Notes: a model not told the origin generated them from the letters alone. A stretch of 64,000 nucleotides of DNA from Prevotella merdae (GCF_900290275.1 NZ_LT985326.1:238759-302758); one strand, 5' to 3'. Shown: positions 1-9,068, counted from the first letter of the stretch. Numbers and translations are program-made.

Positions 1-88
1 CAATGTGAAGAACAAACTCGTGCATTTGGTCACTGCCATGGCCAGAAACCGCCAGCTTTATACCCCAGAATATAAAATCTCAGCTTAA
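1..88 (+). CDS. IS110-family transposase, C-terminal 29 residues (partial)
   Basis: The reading frame encodes the last 29 residues of the DEDD transposase found complete at 36054-37079, ending in YTPEYKISA and a TAA stop. The two copies are identical over the shared stretch, which suggests recent transposition or duplication. Only the C-terminus is visible, so nothing can be said about whether this copy is intact. Confidence 0.85.
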   Translation, partial: NVKNKLVHLVTAMARNRQLYTPEYKISA

Positions 89-135
89 AATGAAAATAAT
101 GGTCAAAACATTTGGATTTTAACATAGAAAGCAGA
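1..135 (+). mobile_element. IS110-family element, right end only (cut by window edge)
   Basis: Bases 1-135 are identical to 36992-37126, the right end of the complete IS110-family element in this window, and identity stops abruptly after CAGA. This is therefore a second copy of the same element in the same orientation, with most of it lying left of the window. The flank after the junction reads ATTGATTGCTTG, almost the same as the flank of the other copy (TATGATTGCTTG). Confidence 0.9.
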
Positions 136-318
136 ATTGATTGCTTGTATAGTGTCGTTGAGGTTAAGCATGGTTCGCCGCCTATGGCGGCGCAAGCAAT
201 CATTTCTGTGGATTCTTGCATCGCGAAGCGTAGGCCATTCTGTGGATTCGAAAAGCTTAAGCCCGTAGGATTCTGTGTGGTCTGTGCATTCTGTGGGAAC
301 TGCATACAAAAGAACTAC
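136..318 (+). repeat. Dispersed palindromic intergenic repeat, copy A
   Basis: This is one copy of a repeat also seen at 2372-2538, 22815-23050 and 35683-35776/38998-39110. It contains a short perfect hairpin (176-192, CGCCGCC-TAT-GGCGGCG) flanked by GATTGCTTG and CAAGCAATC as inverted arms, then the conserved right arm with TTCTGTGGATTC, CGCGAAGCGTAGGCC and GGAAGCTT-like motifs, ending in TGTGGGAACT. The left arm is missing because the IS110 copy occupies its place. No open frame in it looks coding. Confidence 0.8.
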
Positions 319-323
319 AAGTA

Positions 324-399
324 AAATTATACGTTAATTATACGAGCTATAAATTATACGTCCATTATACGAGCTATAAATTATACGTCCATTATACGA
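324..399 (+). repeat. 27-nt tandem repeat, about 3 copies
   Basis: Three head-to-tail copies of an AT-rich 27-nt unit (AAATTATACGTCCATTATAC followed by GAGCTAT) lie upstream of frr. Each unit carries two TTATACG motifs. No coding function is apparent. The rest of 400-500 holds nothing recognisable. Confidence 0.8.
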
Positions 400-506
400 A
401 CATCAAGATGCCAACCTCCACGATAAACCCCAGTTTGTATCACTCAAAATATCGGAAGAACCTGTTTTTTCTGCTTAAAAGATATAGTATTATCAAGTAT
501 TTTCTG

Positions 507-514
507 TAAATTTG
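507..514 (+). promoter_or_regulatory. -7 promoter element of frr
   Basis: TAAATTTG matches the Bacteroidales primary sigma -7 consensus TAnnTTTG and lies 60 nt before the frr start codon. No convincing -33 element is visible. Confidence 0.55.
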
Positions 515-573
515 CAAAGTAATATGCAAATATCAGAAGTTATACAAAATATAAAACTAATACTACAATAATT

Positions 574-1134
574 ATGATAGACGTAAAAGAAACATTAGGT
601 GGTGCTGAGGAGCGCATGGAGATGGGTGCCATGTACTTGGAGGAGCAGCTTGCCCGCATCCGTGCCGGACGCGCCAACGTAGCAATACTCGATGGAGTGA
701 AGGTTAGCTCATGGGGCTCTATGGTTCCGCTTAACCAGGTGGCAAATGTCACAGTGCCCGACCCTCGTACTATCGCTATCCGTCCTTTCGACAAAAAGCA
801 GATTCGTGAGATTGAAAAGGCTATTATGGACAGCGATGTAGGTATTACACCAGAGAACAACGGCGAGATTATCCGTCTGGGCATTCCACAGCCTACCGAG
901 GAACGCCGCAAGGAACTTGTTAAGCAATGCAACAAGATTGGCGAACGCACTAAGGTGGAGATTCGCAACGCGCGTCAGGAAACTAAGGACAAGCTGAAGA
1001 AGGCTATCAAGGACGGACTGTCTGAGGACCTTGAGAAGGATGCCGAGAACGAGTTGCAGAAGATTCACGACAAGTTTGTCAAGAAGGTTGACGATCTTCT
1101 CGCTGCTAAGCAGAAGGAAATTATGACAGTCTAA
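574..1134 (+). CDS. frr: Ribosome recycling factor
   Basis: This 186-residue protein matches ribosome recycling factor over its full normal length. With EF-G, RRF splits the post-termination ribosome into subunits in the cytoplasm. Visible family signatures are LARIRAGRAN near residues 27-36, VPDPRTIAIRPFDK in the beta-rich domain II, and the long lysine/glutamate-rich helices of domain I at the C-terminus. The ATG is preceded by an A-rich leader and a -7 element at 507-514. It is followed on the same strand by rsgA after a 285-nt repeat array, so two ribosome-related genes may be co-transcribed. Confidence 0.97.
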   Translation: MIDVKETLGGAEERMEMGAMYLEEQLARIRAGRANVAILDGVKVSSWGSMVPLNQVANVTVPDPRTIAIRPFDKKQIREIEKAIMDSDVGITPENNGEIIRLGIPQPTEERRKELVKQCNKIGERTKVEIRNARQETKDKLKKAIKDGLSEDLEKDAENELQKIHDKFVKKVDDLLAAKQKEIMTV

Positions 1135-1417
1135 TAAAAGTAAAAAGGTAAAAAAGTAAAAAAGTAAAAAGAGCTGTTTAAAAGTAAAAAGGTAAAGGAG
1201 TAAAAAAGTAAAAGAGTAAAAAAGTAAAAAGCGTGGCTTGAAAGTAAACTGCTCTTTTTTACTTTTTTACTTTTTTACTCTTTTACTTTTAAACAGCTCT
1301 TATACTTTTAAGCCATGCTTTTTACTTTTTTTACTCCTTTACCCTTTTACTTTTAAACAGCTTTTTTACTCCTTATACCCTTTTACTTTTTTACTCTTTT
1401 ACTTTTTTACTTTTAAA
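1135..1417 (+). repeat. Inverted array of GTAAAAA-type 7-nt repeats between frr and rsgA
   Basis: The whole intergenic region is low complexity. The left part is many copies of GTAAAAA and variants (GTAAAAG, GGTAAAG). The right part is the reverse complement (TTTTTAC). Unique marker words are also mirrored: GAGCTGTTTAAAAGTAAAA on the left pairs perfectly with its complement on the right, and AAAAAGCGTGGCTTG pairs imperfectly. The RNA could fold into a very long hairpin between the two genes. Similar 7-nt arrays occur at 29030-29222, 57368-57446 and 63555-63620. Confidence 0.85.
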
Positions 1418-1419
1418 TA

Positions 1420-2352
1420 ATGACTGGATTAGTAATAAAGAACACTGGCAGCTGGTACACCGTACGGACGGACGACAACCAGACTGTAGACTGCAAGATT
1501 AAGGGCAACTTCCGACTTAAAGGCATTCGCAGCACCAACCCGGTGGCTGTGGGCGACATCGTGGAGATTGTGCGCAATCAGGAGGGAACAGCATTTATTA
1601 CCGCCATCTGCGACCGACGCAACTACATAATACGCAAATCGCAGAACCTTAGCAAGCAAAGCCACATCATTGCTGCCAATGTAGATCAGGCTTTCCTTAT
1701 AGTTACGGTTAACTATCCGCAGACAAGCACCATCTTTATAGACCGCTTCCTTGCTACGGCCGAGGCGTATAGCGTGCCTACGGTATTGGTGTTCAACAAG
1801 ACCGACCTACTGTCTGAGGAGGAGAGCCACTACCAAGACATGATGATGAAGCTATACGAAACTATTGGCTACAAGTGCGTGGCTGTGTCGGCCACTACCG
1901 GATACGGCATGGATGCTATCAAGCCTTTGCTTAAAGACAAGATTACGCTGCTGAGCGGAAACAGCGGTGTGGGCAAGTCGACATTCATCAACTATATACT
2001 GCCAGGTGCCAACCTGCGCACTTCGTCTATATCCGATGCCCACAACACTGGCATGCACACCACTACCTTCAGCGAGATGCTTCTGTTGCCAGAGGGCGGC
2101 TACCTTATCGACACTCCGGGCATTAAGGGGTTTGGAACTTTCGACATCGAGCCCGAAGAGCTGACAAGCTACTTTAAGGATATCTTTCACTTCTCTAAGG
2201 ACTGCCGATTCAACAACTGCACACATACACACGAACCGGGTTGCGCTGTACTAAAGGCTGTGGAAGAACACTATATCGCCGCATCGCGTTATCAGAGCTA
2301 TCTGTCTATGCTTGAGGATAAGGACGAGAACAAGTATAGAGAGGCTTACTAA
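1420..2352 (+). CDS. rsgA: Ribosome small-subunit biogenesis GTPase RsgA
   Basis: RsgA (YjeQ/EngC) is a circularly permuted GTPase that checks late maturation of the 30S subunit. The 310-residue protein shows an N-terminal OB-fold, then the GTPase motifs in permuted order: NKTD (126-129), GNSGVGKST (180-188) and DTPG (231-234). A C-terminal zinc knuckle follows with C262, C267, H269 and C275. The permuted order is diagnostic. The ATG follows directly on the 7-nt repeat array, so its ribosome-binding region is repeat-derived and A-rich, without a classical Shine-Dalgarno sequence. It is followed by palindromic repeat copy B and a strong terminator. Confidence 0.97.
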   Translation: MTGLVIKNTGSWYTVRTDDNQTVDCKIKGNFRLKGIRSTNPVAVGDIVEIVRNQEGTAFITAICDRRNYIIRKSQNLSKQSHIIAANVDQAFLIVTVNYPQTSTIFIDRFLATAEAYSVPTVLVFNKTDLLSEEESHYQDMMMKLYETIGYKCVAVSATTGYGMDAIKPLLKDKITLLSGNSGVGKSTFINYILPGANLRTSSISDAHNTGMHTTTFSEMLLLPEGGYLIDTPGIKGFGTFDIEPEELTSYFKDIFHFSKDCRFNNCTHTHEPGCAVLKAVEEHYIAASRYQSYLSMLEDKDENKYREAY

Positions 2353-2371
2353 AGGGGGAGAAAATGGTGTG

Positions 2372-2538
2372 CACAGAATTGATTGCTAATATCCCCTTCA
2401 TTTCTGTGGATTCTTGCCTCGCGAAGCGTAGGCCATTCTGTGGATTCCAAAAAACTTAACCCCGTAGGCTTCTGTGTATTCTGTGAATTCTGTGGGAACT
2501 ACAAACAAAGGAACTACAAACAAAGGAACTACAAACAA
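2372..2538 (+). repeat. Dispersed palindromic intergenic repeat, copy B
   Basis: This copy has the same right arm as copy A (TTCTGTGGATTC, CGCGAAGCGTAGGCC, TGTGGGAACT). It preserves an unoccupied version of the IS110 target, CACAGAATTGATTGCT, at 2373-2387. The left arm is mostly absent. Its right edge decays into three short direct repeats of GGAACTACAAACAAA. Confidence 0.8.
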
Positions 2539-2539
2539 T

Positions 2540-2580
2540 AAACGAGCCAAGGATTATCAAGAATAACCCTTGGCTCGTTT
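2540..2580. terminator. Bidirectional terminator between rsgA and susD
   Basis: AAACGAGCCAAGG pairs across a 14-nt loop with CCTTGGCTCGTTT, with A/T tracts on both sides. It lies between the convergent rsgA and susD genes and could end transcription from either side. Confidence 0.85.
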
Positions 2581-2631
2581 ATTATTTGTATTATCTAATG
2601 TCACTACATTAGAGTAAGGATAAAGCAACCT

Positions 2632-4653
2632 TTAGTTAGCCGAATCCTCATCAGCAACAGCTTCCTTCCAATCGGTGAACATTGGCACATTGGCATCGTA
2701 GCCATCGTAGCCGAAGTTCTGACGGAGCTGAGCCTTGTTGTTGGCTGTGATAGCCGAGTTGGGTACAGGCCAGAACATATTGTGCTTGTTTATCTTATAC
2801 TCGAAGTTCTGCGGACCAGATGTTCCCTTGCCGTAAGGCTGGTTGAACACATTGTAACGTGTGCAACGCTTGAACCAGTAGCTACCGCCATTGAGGTCGG
2901 TACCCTCTTGCTTGTCCCAATTGTCAAGGCTGTATGTCTCGCCCCACTCGTCTGGCATGCCACTCTTGGCAAGACACCATGACACACGAACCATTTCGGC
3001 CTGACGGAACTCCTCAAGATAAAGCTCGCGAGCACGCTCTGCCATAATGTCGCCTATAGATACTGTAGTGTACATCTTCTTGGCGTTGGCACGCTTACGA
3101 ATCTCGTTAACGTCATCGGCTGCACCTGTAGCATTGCCCTGATAGAACTTAGCCTCGGCACGGAGCAGATATGTCTCGGCCAGACGGAAGAGATACATAT
3201 CACCATTACATCCCTTGCCCGAAGCACCATGGAACTGGTTGGCACCCATGTTGTTCTCGTTAGGAACGTCGAGAATGTAGCACTGGTAAAGAGGTGTAGG
3301 ATACCAACTGCGGATAGTGTCACCACAGAGGATGTCGCCCTTCTTAACGATAGTCTTGCCATCCTTCACGTAGTCCTCGGTAGCATAGAGCTGATAGTTC
3401 TTGCCATAGAAGTCAGACTTAGGGTTGTTGTACTTCAGGTCTTCCATCTCAAGCCAGTTGCCTACCTCGCGGTTATGGCGAAGGTCTTGCCAGTCGGTCT
3501 CGCCGTCCTGGTTCCAGATAGTCTTGTTATAGAAGAACGATGTACGGTTAAGGGCAATGCCACGACCTATGGCACGTGTCCAGTCCAAAGTCTCATTATA
3601 GTTCTTATTATTACGGGCTATACACTGTCCAGGACCTCCAAGTCCATGAGGATCCTTGATTACGCCGTTGCTCCAATGTGCAAACATGGCACGCATAACG
3701 TTGTAGTTGAGGTGGTCCTCGTCGTTAGAGTTGATGATGGCCATGATGGTCTCCTTGTTCTCAGGATTGCATACGTTTGGTGTGCGGTGCAAGTCCCATA
3801 CTACGTTGCGTGTAACCTTCCATGTGGTCTCGCAACCAGAAGGCTGCCATGTACCGAATGGCTGAGTCATAAGGTGCAAGCCGTGGTTGTTGATAAGGTC
3901 GGTAGCAAGGTCTTCAGCCTTTTTGTACTGACCGTTTACAAGATACACCTTGATAAGGAGCTCCATACAAGCCTCCTGATTAACCTGACCTACGTACTGC
4001 ATATTGGCCTGAGCTGGCACATACTTTACGGCAAACTCAAGGTCGTTCTGAAGCATCTCGAAGATGGCTGTCTTGCTTGTAGACTTGTAGTTCTGCTTTG
4101 GCACAGTCATAAGCTTTGTAATCAAAGGAATGTCGCCAAACTGGAGTGTAAGGTTGTAGTAGGCGTAAGAGCGATGGAAGTAGGCACGTCCCTTATAGGC
4201 ATCGCGCACATTGTCGGCAAGACCCTGAACCTTGTCTACATAAGAGAGCACAGAGTTGGCATACTTAACCATGGCAAAGCCCTGGTCCCAGAAGCGCTGC
4301 ATATAGTTGCCGTCGCCACCGCCTGCCATACCCGATGTAGGGGTAAGCTTGGCGTCGAAGTTATCCTGGAAGCCGCCACCCATGTCGGTCTTGGCGTACA
4401 TGCCAACATCAGACATAAGATAGTTGGTAGCCAGACCAATGTTGTTCCAGTTGTTGTCGATGATGTATGTCTTGAGCTGCTTGTCGCACTGTGTAAGCGC
4501 AGCCTGCAGACCAGCCTCTGTACTGTATGTAGTACCTGGCTCGTAGAACGAAAGAGGGTCTTGCTTCAAGAAGTCGTCACCGCACGAAATCATCGAAGTT
4601 GCCAAGGCTATGAACAGACCACCCGTATATAATTTGCTTATATTCTTTTTCAT
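2632..4653 (-). CDS. SusD/RagB-like nutrient-binding lipoprotein (PUL 1)
   Basis: This 673-residue outer-membrane lipoprotein captures glycan at the cell surface and closes like a lid on its SusC partner. It starts with a lipoprotein signal peptide (MKKNISKLYTGG ... SMISCGDDF, lipid-attachment Cys near residue 24). An N-terminal SusD-like helical region includes YFHRSYAYYNLTLQFGDIPL, and the C-terminal RagB/SusD domain includes YLLRAEAKFYQGN, ADDVNEIRKRAN and RARELYLEEFRQAEMVR. It is longer than the usual 500-600 residues. It lies 58 nt downstream of susC. No glycosidase follows in this PUL, so the substrate cannot be read from local enzymes. Confidence 0.95.
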   Translation of the reverse strand: MKKNISKLYTGGLFIALATSMISCGDDFLKQDPLSFYEPGTTYSTEAGLQAALTQCDKQLKTYIIDNNWNNIGLATNYLMSDVGMYAKTDMGGGFQDNFDAKLTPTSGMAGGGDGNYMQRFWDQGFAMVKYANSVLSYVDKVQGLADNVRDAYKGRAYFHRSYAYYNLTLQFGDIPLITKLMTVPKQNYKSTSKTAIFEMLQNDLEFAVKYVPAQANMQYVGQVNQEACMELLIKVYLVNGQYKKAEDLATDLINNHGLHLMTQPFGTWQPSGCETTWKVTRNVVWDLHRTPNVCNPENKETIMAIINSNDEDHLNYNVMRAMFAHWSNGVIKDPHGLGGPGQCIARNNKNYNETLDWTRAIGRGIALNRTSFFYNKTIWNQDGETDWQDLRHNREVGNWLEMEDLKYNNPKSDFYGKNYQLYATEDYVKDGKTIVKKGDILCGDTIRSWYPTPLYQCYILDVPNENNMGANQFHGASGKGCNGDMYLFRLAETYLLRAEAKFYQGNATGAADDVNEIRKRANAKKMYTTVSIGDIMAERARELYLEEFRQAEMVRVSWCLAKSGMPDEWGETYSLDNWDKQEGTDLNGGSYWFKRCTRYNVFNQPYGKGTSGPQNFEYKINKHNMFWPVPNSAITANNKAQLRQNFGYDGYDANVPMFTDWKEAVADEDSAN

Positions 4654-4711
4654 TTTGATTGAACTTTTTTTAGAGTGTTACATCTTTTTTACATTAAAAG
4701 TGTTACATCTT

Positions 4712-7700
4712 TTAGAGTGTTACATTAAGACCGAACATGAACTGACGGTTGGCGTAACCACCTGTCTCTGGATCGCCATACTCCCAGCTGTCGAATGTGC
4801 ATACATTGTTTACACCAGCTGTGACGTGTACCTTCTCGACACCAAGCTTGCGTGTAAGTTCCTGAGGAATGGTGTAGCCAAGGCTGATGTTGTCGAGACG
4901 TACAAAGCTGCGGTTGTAGAGCTTCTGCACACCTGTACATCCTGAAGGACCTACGGCATTAAGACGTGCATACTTGTTTGTTGGGTTGTCTGGTGTCCAA
5001 TAGCTCTTTGCATATGTGTTGCAAGTGTTGGTGAACATTGAACCAGAGTTGTCGCCGTTCAAGTAGTTGCCGCTCAAGCTCTTGTGTCCCATGTACGAGT
5101 ACATAGAGAACGAGAATGTGAGGTTCTTGAAGAAGGTGAAGTCGTTGCGCAAGTTCCAGTAGATAGGAGGATTGGTTGTACCAAGGTACACTCTATCCTT
5201 GTCGTTGTATACTGGTGTGCGTGAGCCGTCGGCGTTAATCTTGTCGTCCTCGGTATAGTTGTTTCTAACCTTAGGGTCGCCAGGCTTCTGGTTTACCTTA
5301 GCAGCCTCGGCAGCCTCATCAGCCTGCCATATACCGTCTACCTGCCAATACCATATCTCGCCGATAGGCTTGTTGATGTGCCATCCGTTGGATGTATCGC
5401 TGCGCTCGTTGCCATTCTCGTCGTAATCGTAGTAGAGGTGCTTGATGCGGTTCTTGTTGTAAGAGAAACCTGCCGATGTACCCCACTTGAAGTTAGGAAG
5501 CTCGATGTTCTTAGAGTTCAATGTGATTTCGAAACCCTGGTTGGTAACCTCACCCAAGTTGGTTGTTATGCTACCAAAACCAGTGAAGTTAGGCAGACGC
5601 TGTGCCATAATCATATCCTTTGTGGTCTTGTTGTACCACTCGATGCTACCTGACAGACGCTGACCAAGAACAGCAAAGTCGAGACCTATGTTGATGGCAG
5701 ATGTCTTCTCCCATTCAAGGTTAGGATTGGCAAGGCGGCTTATTGAGAGGGCGTTGAGGATAGTCTGGCTTGTTGTACCATACTTGTAGTATGCCATCTT
5801 GCCACCATCAGAGAGGTTAGACAGAGCAAGGTAGGTATCAGCCAACGAACGGTTACCATTGGTACCGTAAGATACTCTGAGCTTGCCATAATCGAGCCAA
5901 GGCTGACGCAGGAAATCCTCCTCAGAGAATACCCAGCTACCACCTACCGACCAGAATGTAGCCCATGGATTATTAGATCCAAATGCTGAATAGCCGTCGC
6001 GACGTACTGTACCCGTGAACATATAACGATCCTTGTATCCATAGAACAGACGACCTAAGTAGGCTGCTGCTGTAGAGTGGGTATCGCTTGTCCAGAAGCT
6101 ACTCTGCGACTTATTGGCACCTGACAGATAGTGGAAACCCAAAACATCTGTAGGCGTGATATTGCGTGCCTCGATGTTGTCGCTCCAATAACGATACTCC
6201 TCAGCCTCCTGTACCAATGTCACGGTAAAGTGATGGTCCTTGTTGAAGGTGCGGTCCCATGTAAGGGTGTTATTGAGAGTATAGTCGAAGTTCTTTGACG
6301 ACTTACGGTTGGCACCACGTGTTGCAGGGTCGCTGTTAGGAAGTTCGGCTGACATCAAATAGCGGTCGAAATGCCACTGGAAACGTGGAGCAATATTGAA
6401 TGAATAGGTAAAGCCGAACGGCAATGTCAGCTTGGCGTTGAAGATAGTGTTCAATATTGTCTGACCCTTCTCCAAGTCGATATACTGCTGATCGAAGTGG
6501 TAGTTGTAGCCACCATTGGTTGGGTTGCCACTACGTGGATACTGCATTTCGTTGCCATTCTCGTCGTAACGTGAAGAATAAGGCGACTCGCGCAACTGGT
6601 TGGCATCCCAATAGTTGCCACCCATTGGCACTGGACTTGACTCATCCGAACGATCCTGGAAGTTGACGTTGGCACCTACCTCAAGCCAATCAGTAATCTT
6701 GGCATTGATCTTCATGTTAGAACGGTATGTACGGTAGTCATCACCCTGAATGGCGCCCTGATTCTGCAAATAGCCAAAGCTGAGGTAATAGTTCACCTTA
6801 TCTGATGCACCAGAGATGCTGGCGTTATAGTCCTGGTTGAAGCCTGTGCGGAATGTAGCGTCCTCCCAATTGTAGCTCTTGCCGGCAAGGAAGTTGTTCA
6901 TAACATTAGCTGCCTCGTCCAATCCCATACGACGTGCATAAAGAGAAAGCATACTCTCATCGGCACCCAATGTCTTAGAGCCCATTGTGGCCCACTGCTC
7001 AGGTGTAATACCATAGAACTTCTGAGCATTCTCTACATTATCATAATAGCCGGCAGGAATATTGCTGTCCTTGCTATAATAACCCCACTTGCCATTCTCG
7101 TCGTATCCATAAGTTGTGGCCTTGAACCAGTCCTCACGATATCTCATATAATCAGAGGCAGAGAAAACCTTGCGGTATTGAGCCTTGGTGTTGGCAGACA
7201 AGTTGGCGCTGACGTTGATGGTTGGTTTGCCCGACTTACCTTTCTTTGTAGTGATGATAATTACACCACTGGCAGCCTTGGCACCATAGATGGCAGCCGA
7301 AGAGGCATCCTTCAATACGTCAATCTGTGCAATGTCTTCAGGATTAATCTCCGAAAGCTCACCACCAAACTGCATACCGTCGAGAATAATCAATGGAGAG
7401 TTGTGAGAGGCTGATGTATACAATGAGTTCTGACCACGCAACTGGATGGAAGCACCACTACCCTTGGCAGATGTATCCATACCAATCTGAAGACCTGGAG
7501 TACCACGCAACAAGTCCTGAACAGAACCAGGGTTCTGGTCGGCAAACTTCTTTGCGTCAATCTGTACTACAGCACCAGTAAGGTCTTTCTTACGCATTGT
7601 ACCATAACCTACAACCACAACGTCGTTAAGAAGCTGTGAGTCGTCCTCAAGCTTTACGCTGAGTGTAGAGCCATTAACCTTAACAGTCTTAGGCTTAAAA

Positions 7701-7990
7701 CCAATATAAGAAATTTCGAGAGACTGACCATTCTGAGCAGCGATAACAAAGTTGCCATCGATATCAGTAATGGCACCACTGTTCTTCTGTCCTGCAATCT
7801 TGACAGAAGCGCCAATAACGGGTTCGCCATTCGAGTCGAACACCTGACCCTTTACTTTACCAGCTTGCTGCTGGATGTTTACTGACTTAACAGTGTCTGC
7901 CAAAGAAGGCAGGCTAAAGGCGGGAACTGTTGCAAAGAACGCAACAAGCATTGCTTTCCGCGCAGCTGTCAATAAGAACGTTTGTTCCAT
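4712..7990 (-). CDS. SusC/RagA-like TonB-dependent transporter (PUL 1)
   Basis: This 1092-residue outer-membrane beta-barrel imports oligosaccharides using TonB-transmitted energy. After the signal peptide comes a carboxypeptidase-regulatory-like domain (about 45-115: VKGQVFDSNGEPVIGASVKI, ITDIDGNF). The plug follows with VVVVGYGTMRKKDLTGAV and the SusC signature LIILDGMQFGGELSEINPED ... IDVLKDASSAAIYGAKA. The barrel ends in NRQFMFGLNVTL, an aromatic-rich C-terminus. It forms an operon with the SusD gene and is divergent from the HTCS at 8247, the standard arrangement for a regulator controlling the pair. Confidence 0.96.
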   Translation of the reverse strand: MEQTFLLTAARKAMLVAFFATVPAFSLPSLADTVKSVNIQQQAGKVKGQVFDSNGEPVIGASVKIAGQKNSGAITDIDGNFVIAAQNGQSLEISYIGFKPKTVKVNGSTLSVKLEDDSQLLNDVVVVGYGTMRKKDLTGAVVQIDAKKFADQNPGSVQDLLRGTPGLQIGMDTSAKGSGASIQLRGQNSLYTSASHNSPLIILDGMQFGGELSEINPEDIAQIDVLKDASSAAIYGAKAASGVIIITTKKGKSGKPTINVSANLSANTKAQYRKVFSASDYMRYREDWFKATTYGYDENGKWGYYSKDSNIPAGYYDNVENAQKFYGITPEQWATMGSKTLGADESMLSLYARRMGLDEAANVMNNFLAGKSYNWEDATFRTGFNQDYNASISGASDKVNYYLSFGYLQNQGAIQGDDYRTYRSNMKINAKITDWLEVGANVNFQDRSDESSPVPMGGNYWDANQLRESPYSSRYDENGNEMQYPRSGNPTNGGYNYHFDQQYIDLEKGQTILNTIFNAKLTLPFGFTYSFNIAPRFQWHFDRYLMSAELPNSDPATRGANRKSSKNFDYTLNNTLTWDRTFNKDHHFTVTLVQEAEEYRYWSDNIEARNITPTDVLGFHYLSGANKSQSSFWTSDTHSTAAAYLGRLFYGYKDRYMFTGTVRRDGYSAFGSNNPWATFWSVGGSWVFSEEDFLRQPWLDYGKLRVSYGTNGNRSLADTYLALSNLSDGGKMAYYKYGTTSQTILNALSISRLANPNLEWEKTSAINIGLDFAVLGQRLSGSIEWYNKTTKDMIMAQRLPNFTGFGSITTNLGEVTNQGFEITLNSKNIELPNFKWGTSAGFSYNKNRIKHLYYDYDENGNERSDTSNGWHINKPIGEIWYWQVDGIWQADEAAEAAKVNQKPGDPKVRNNYTEDDKINADGSRTPVYNDKDRVYLGTTNPPIYWNLRNDFTFFKNLTFSFSMYSYMGHKSLSGNYLNGDNSGSMFTNTCNTYAKSYWTPDNPTNKYARLNAVGPSGCTGVQKLYNRSFVRLDNISLGYTIPQELTRKLGVEKVHVTAGVNNVCTFDSWEYGDPETGGYANRQFMFGLNVTL

Positions 7991-8068
7991 AAATGATTTG
8001 GTTATTTAGTTACTACTTATTTTATTTTATTTTTATTCGGTTCAGTTACATTGTCCGATTGACTGCTG

Positions 8069-8076
8069 CAAAATTA
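8069..8076 (-). promoter_or_regulatory. -7 promoter element of the PUL 1 susC/susD operon
   Basis: On the minus strand the bases read TAATTTTG, matching TAnnTTTG, about 80 nt before the susC start. The 170 nt between this and the HTCS promoter would be the natural place for the HTCS operator, but I see no clear direct repeat there. Confidence 0.6.
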
Positions 8077-8214
8077 TAAAAGTTTAATATCCAATATGTA
8101 CAATTAGCATTATTTACGTAGACAATATCATTAAGATGGTGGAAAATCACTAATAGCATACCTATTTTAGCGATTTACGTACATAACGATTAACGTAAAC
8201 AAAGTTTTTTTTCG

Positions 8215-8222
8215 TAACTTTG
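8215..8222 (+). promoter_or_regulatory. -7 promoter element of the PUL 1 HTCS gene
   Basis: TAACTTTG matches TAnnTTTG and lies 25 nt before the ATG of the HTCS gene, giving a very short leader. Confidence 0.6.
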
Positions 8223-8246
8223 CAACATAAATAAAACCTATTTAAC

Positions 8247-9068
8247 ATGAAACTTAAAAAATTAGCCATACTTATACACCTTATTATATTAGGCATTTTG
8301 CACGCATTTAATATTTCTGCGAATGCAGCTCCTTATAATATTCGTGTGCTTAATACCATCAATCCACCTGCTTCGGTAGAGCAAAAGTGTATACTTATTG
8401 ATAGTCATGGACTTTTGTGGATGGGCACCAACTCGGGCATAAAGTCGTACGACGGCTATCGCTTTACATCCTATCGCAGCGATGCCAATACACCTAACAT
8501 CCTACCCAACAACGCTGTACTGTCTATGGCAGAAGACAAGAACAACTGTATGTGGATAGGAACACGCAACGGACTGGTGTGCATGAACAAGCAAACGGGA
8601 CACTTTACAACATATCATCTTAAGGGCGAACGGTCGCGCGAAATATATGCACTATACACTTCGCACGATGGAACACTGTGGATTGGTACCGATGATGGCA
8701 TATACAGCTACAGCCATCAGACCAATATATTTAAGTATTACAACCACACTAATACCACTATGGTAGAGACTGACGGAAAACGTAAGCCTATGCCATACAT
8801 CAACGCAAAATCGTTTACAGAAGACAACAATGGCAATTTATACATCGGTACATGGTCAAAGAGTCTGTATCGTATGGACCGTTCGCGCCGTGTGATGTAC
8901 AAATACGACCTACCTTCGGGTGACTATACCTATATGCTTATGCTCGACCCGCATGGCAGATTGTGGATAAATACTTGGGGGGGGGAATTAAATATCTTGC
9001 GAATCCTAAAAACTTCAAGAATCCTGGGTATATCGATTTATTCCACGGCGATAAAGCAACCGGCATAA
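8247..9068 (+). CDS. HTCS sensor-regulator, N-terminal part before frameshift (PUL 1)
   Basis: This frame encodes a signal peptide (about 1-27) and the first blades of the periplasmic sensor propellers of a hybrid two-component regulator. Typical Reg_prop repeats are seen: GLLWMGTNSGIKSYDG, NCMWIGTRNGLVCMN, TLWIGTDDGIYSY and LYIGTWSKSLYRM. Sense stops at GRLWINTWGG, inside a run of nine Gs at 8977-8985. The codons that follow are unrelated and end at 9068. The rest of the protein continues in another frame (8963-12367). Adding one G or removing two would restore a single protein of 1373 or 1372 residues, a normal HTCS length. As written, the product would be a secreted sensor stump with no kinase. 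Confidence 0.85.
   Translation: MKLKKLAILIHLIILGILHAFNISANAAPYNIRVLNTINPPASVEQKCILIDSHGLLWMGTNSGIKSYDGYRFTSYRSDANTPNILPNNAVLSMAEDKNNCMWIGTRNGLVCMNKQTGHFTTYHLKGERSREIYALYTSHDGTLWIGTDDGIYSYSHQTNIFKYYNHTNTTMVETDGKRKPMPYINAKSFTEDNNGNLYIGTWSKSLYRMDRSRRVMYKYDLPSGDYTYMLMLDPHGRLWINTWGGELNILRILKTSRILGISIYSTAIKQPA

Noticed and set aside
1238..1420. A 60-codon Phe/Leu-rich frame upstream of rsgA.
   Set aside because: It is pure translation of the TTTTTAC repeat.
3229..4632. Long open frame of 467 codons on the plus strand opposite susD.
   Set aside because: It is the antisense of a clear SusD gene, has Val/Leu/His-rich composition typical of reverse-strand frames, and has no promoter or family resemblance.
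8963..9068. Two overlapping genuine genes at the HTCS locus.
   Set aside because: The two frames carry complementary halves of one conserved HTCS architecture and switch exactly at the G9 tract, so this is one gene with a frameshift. Codons of the first frame beyond the tract and of the second before it are meaningless.
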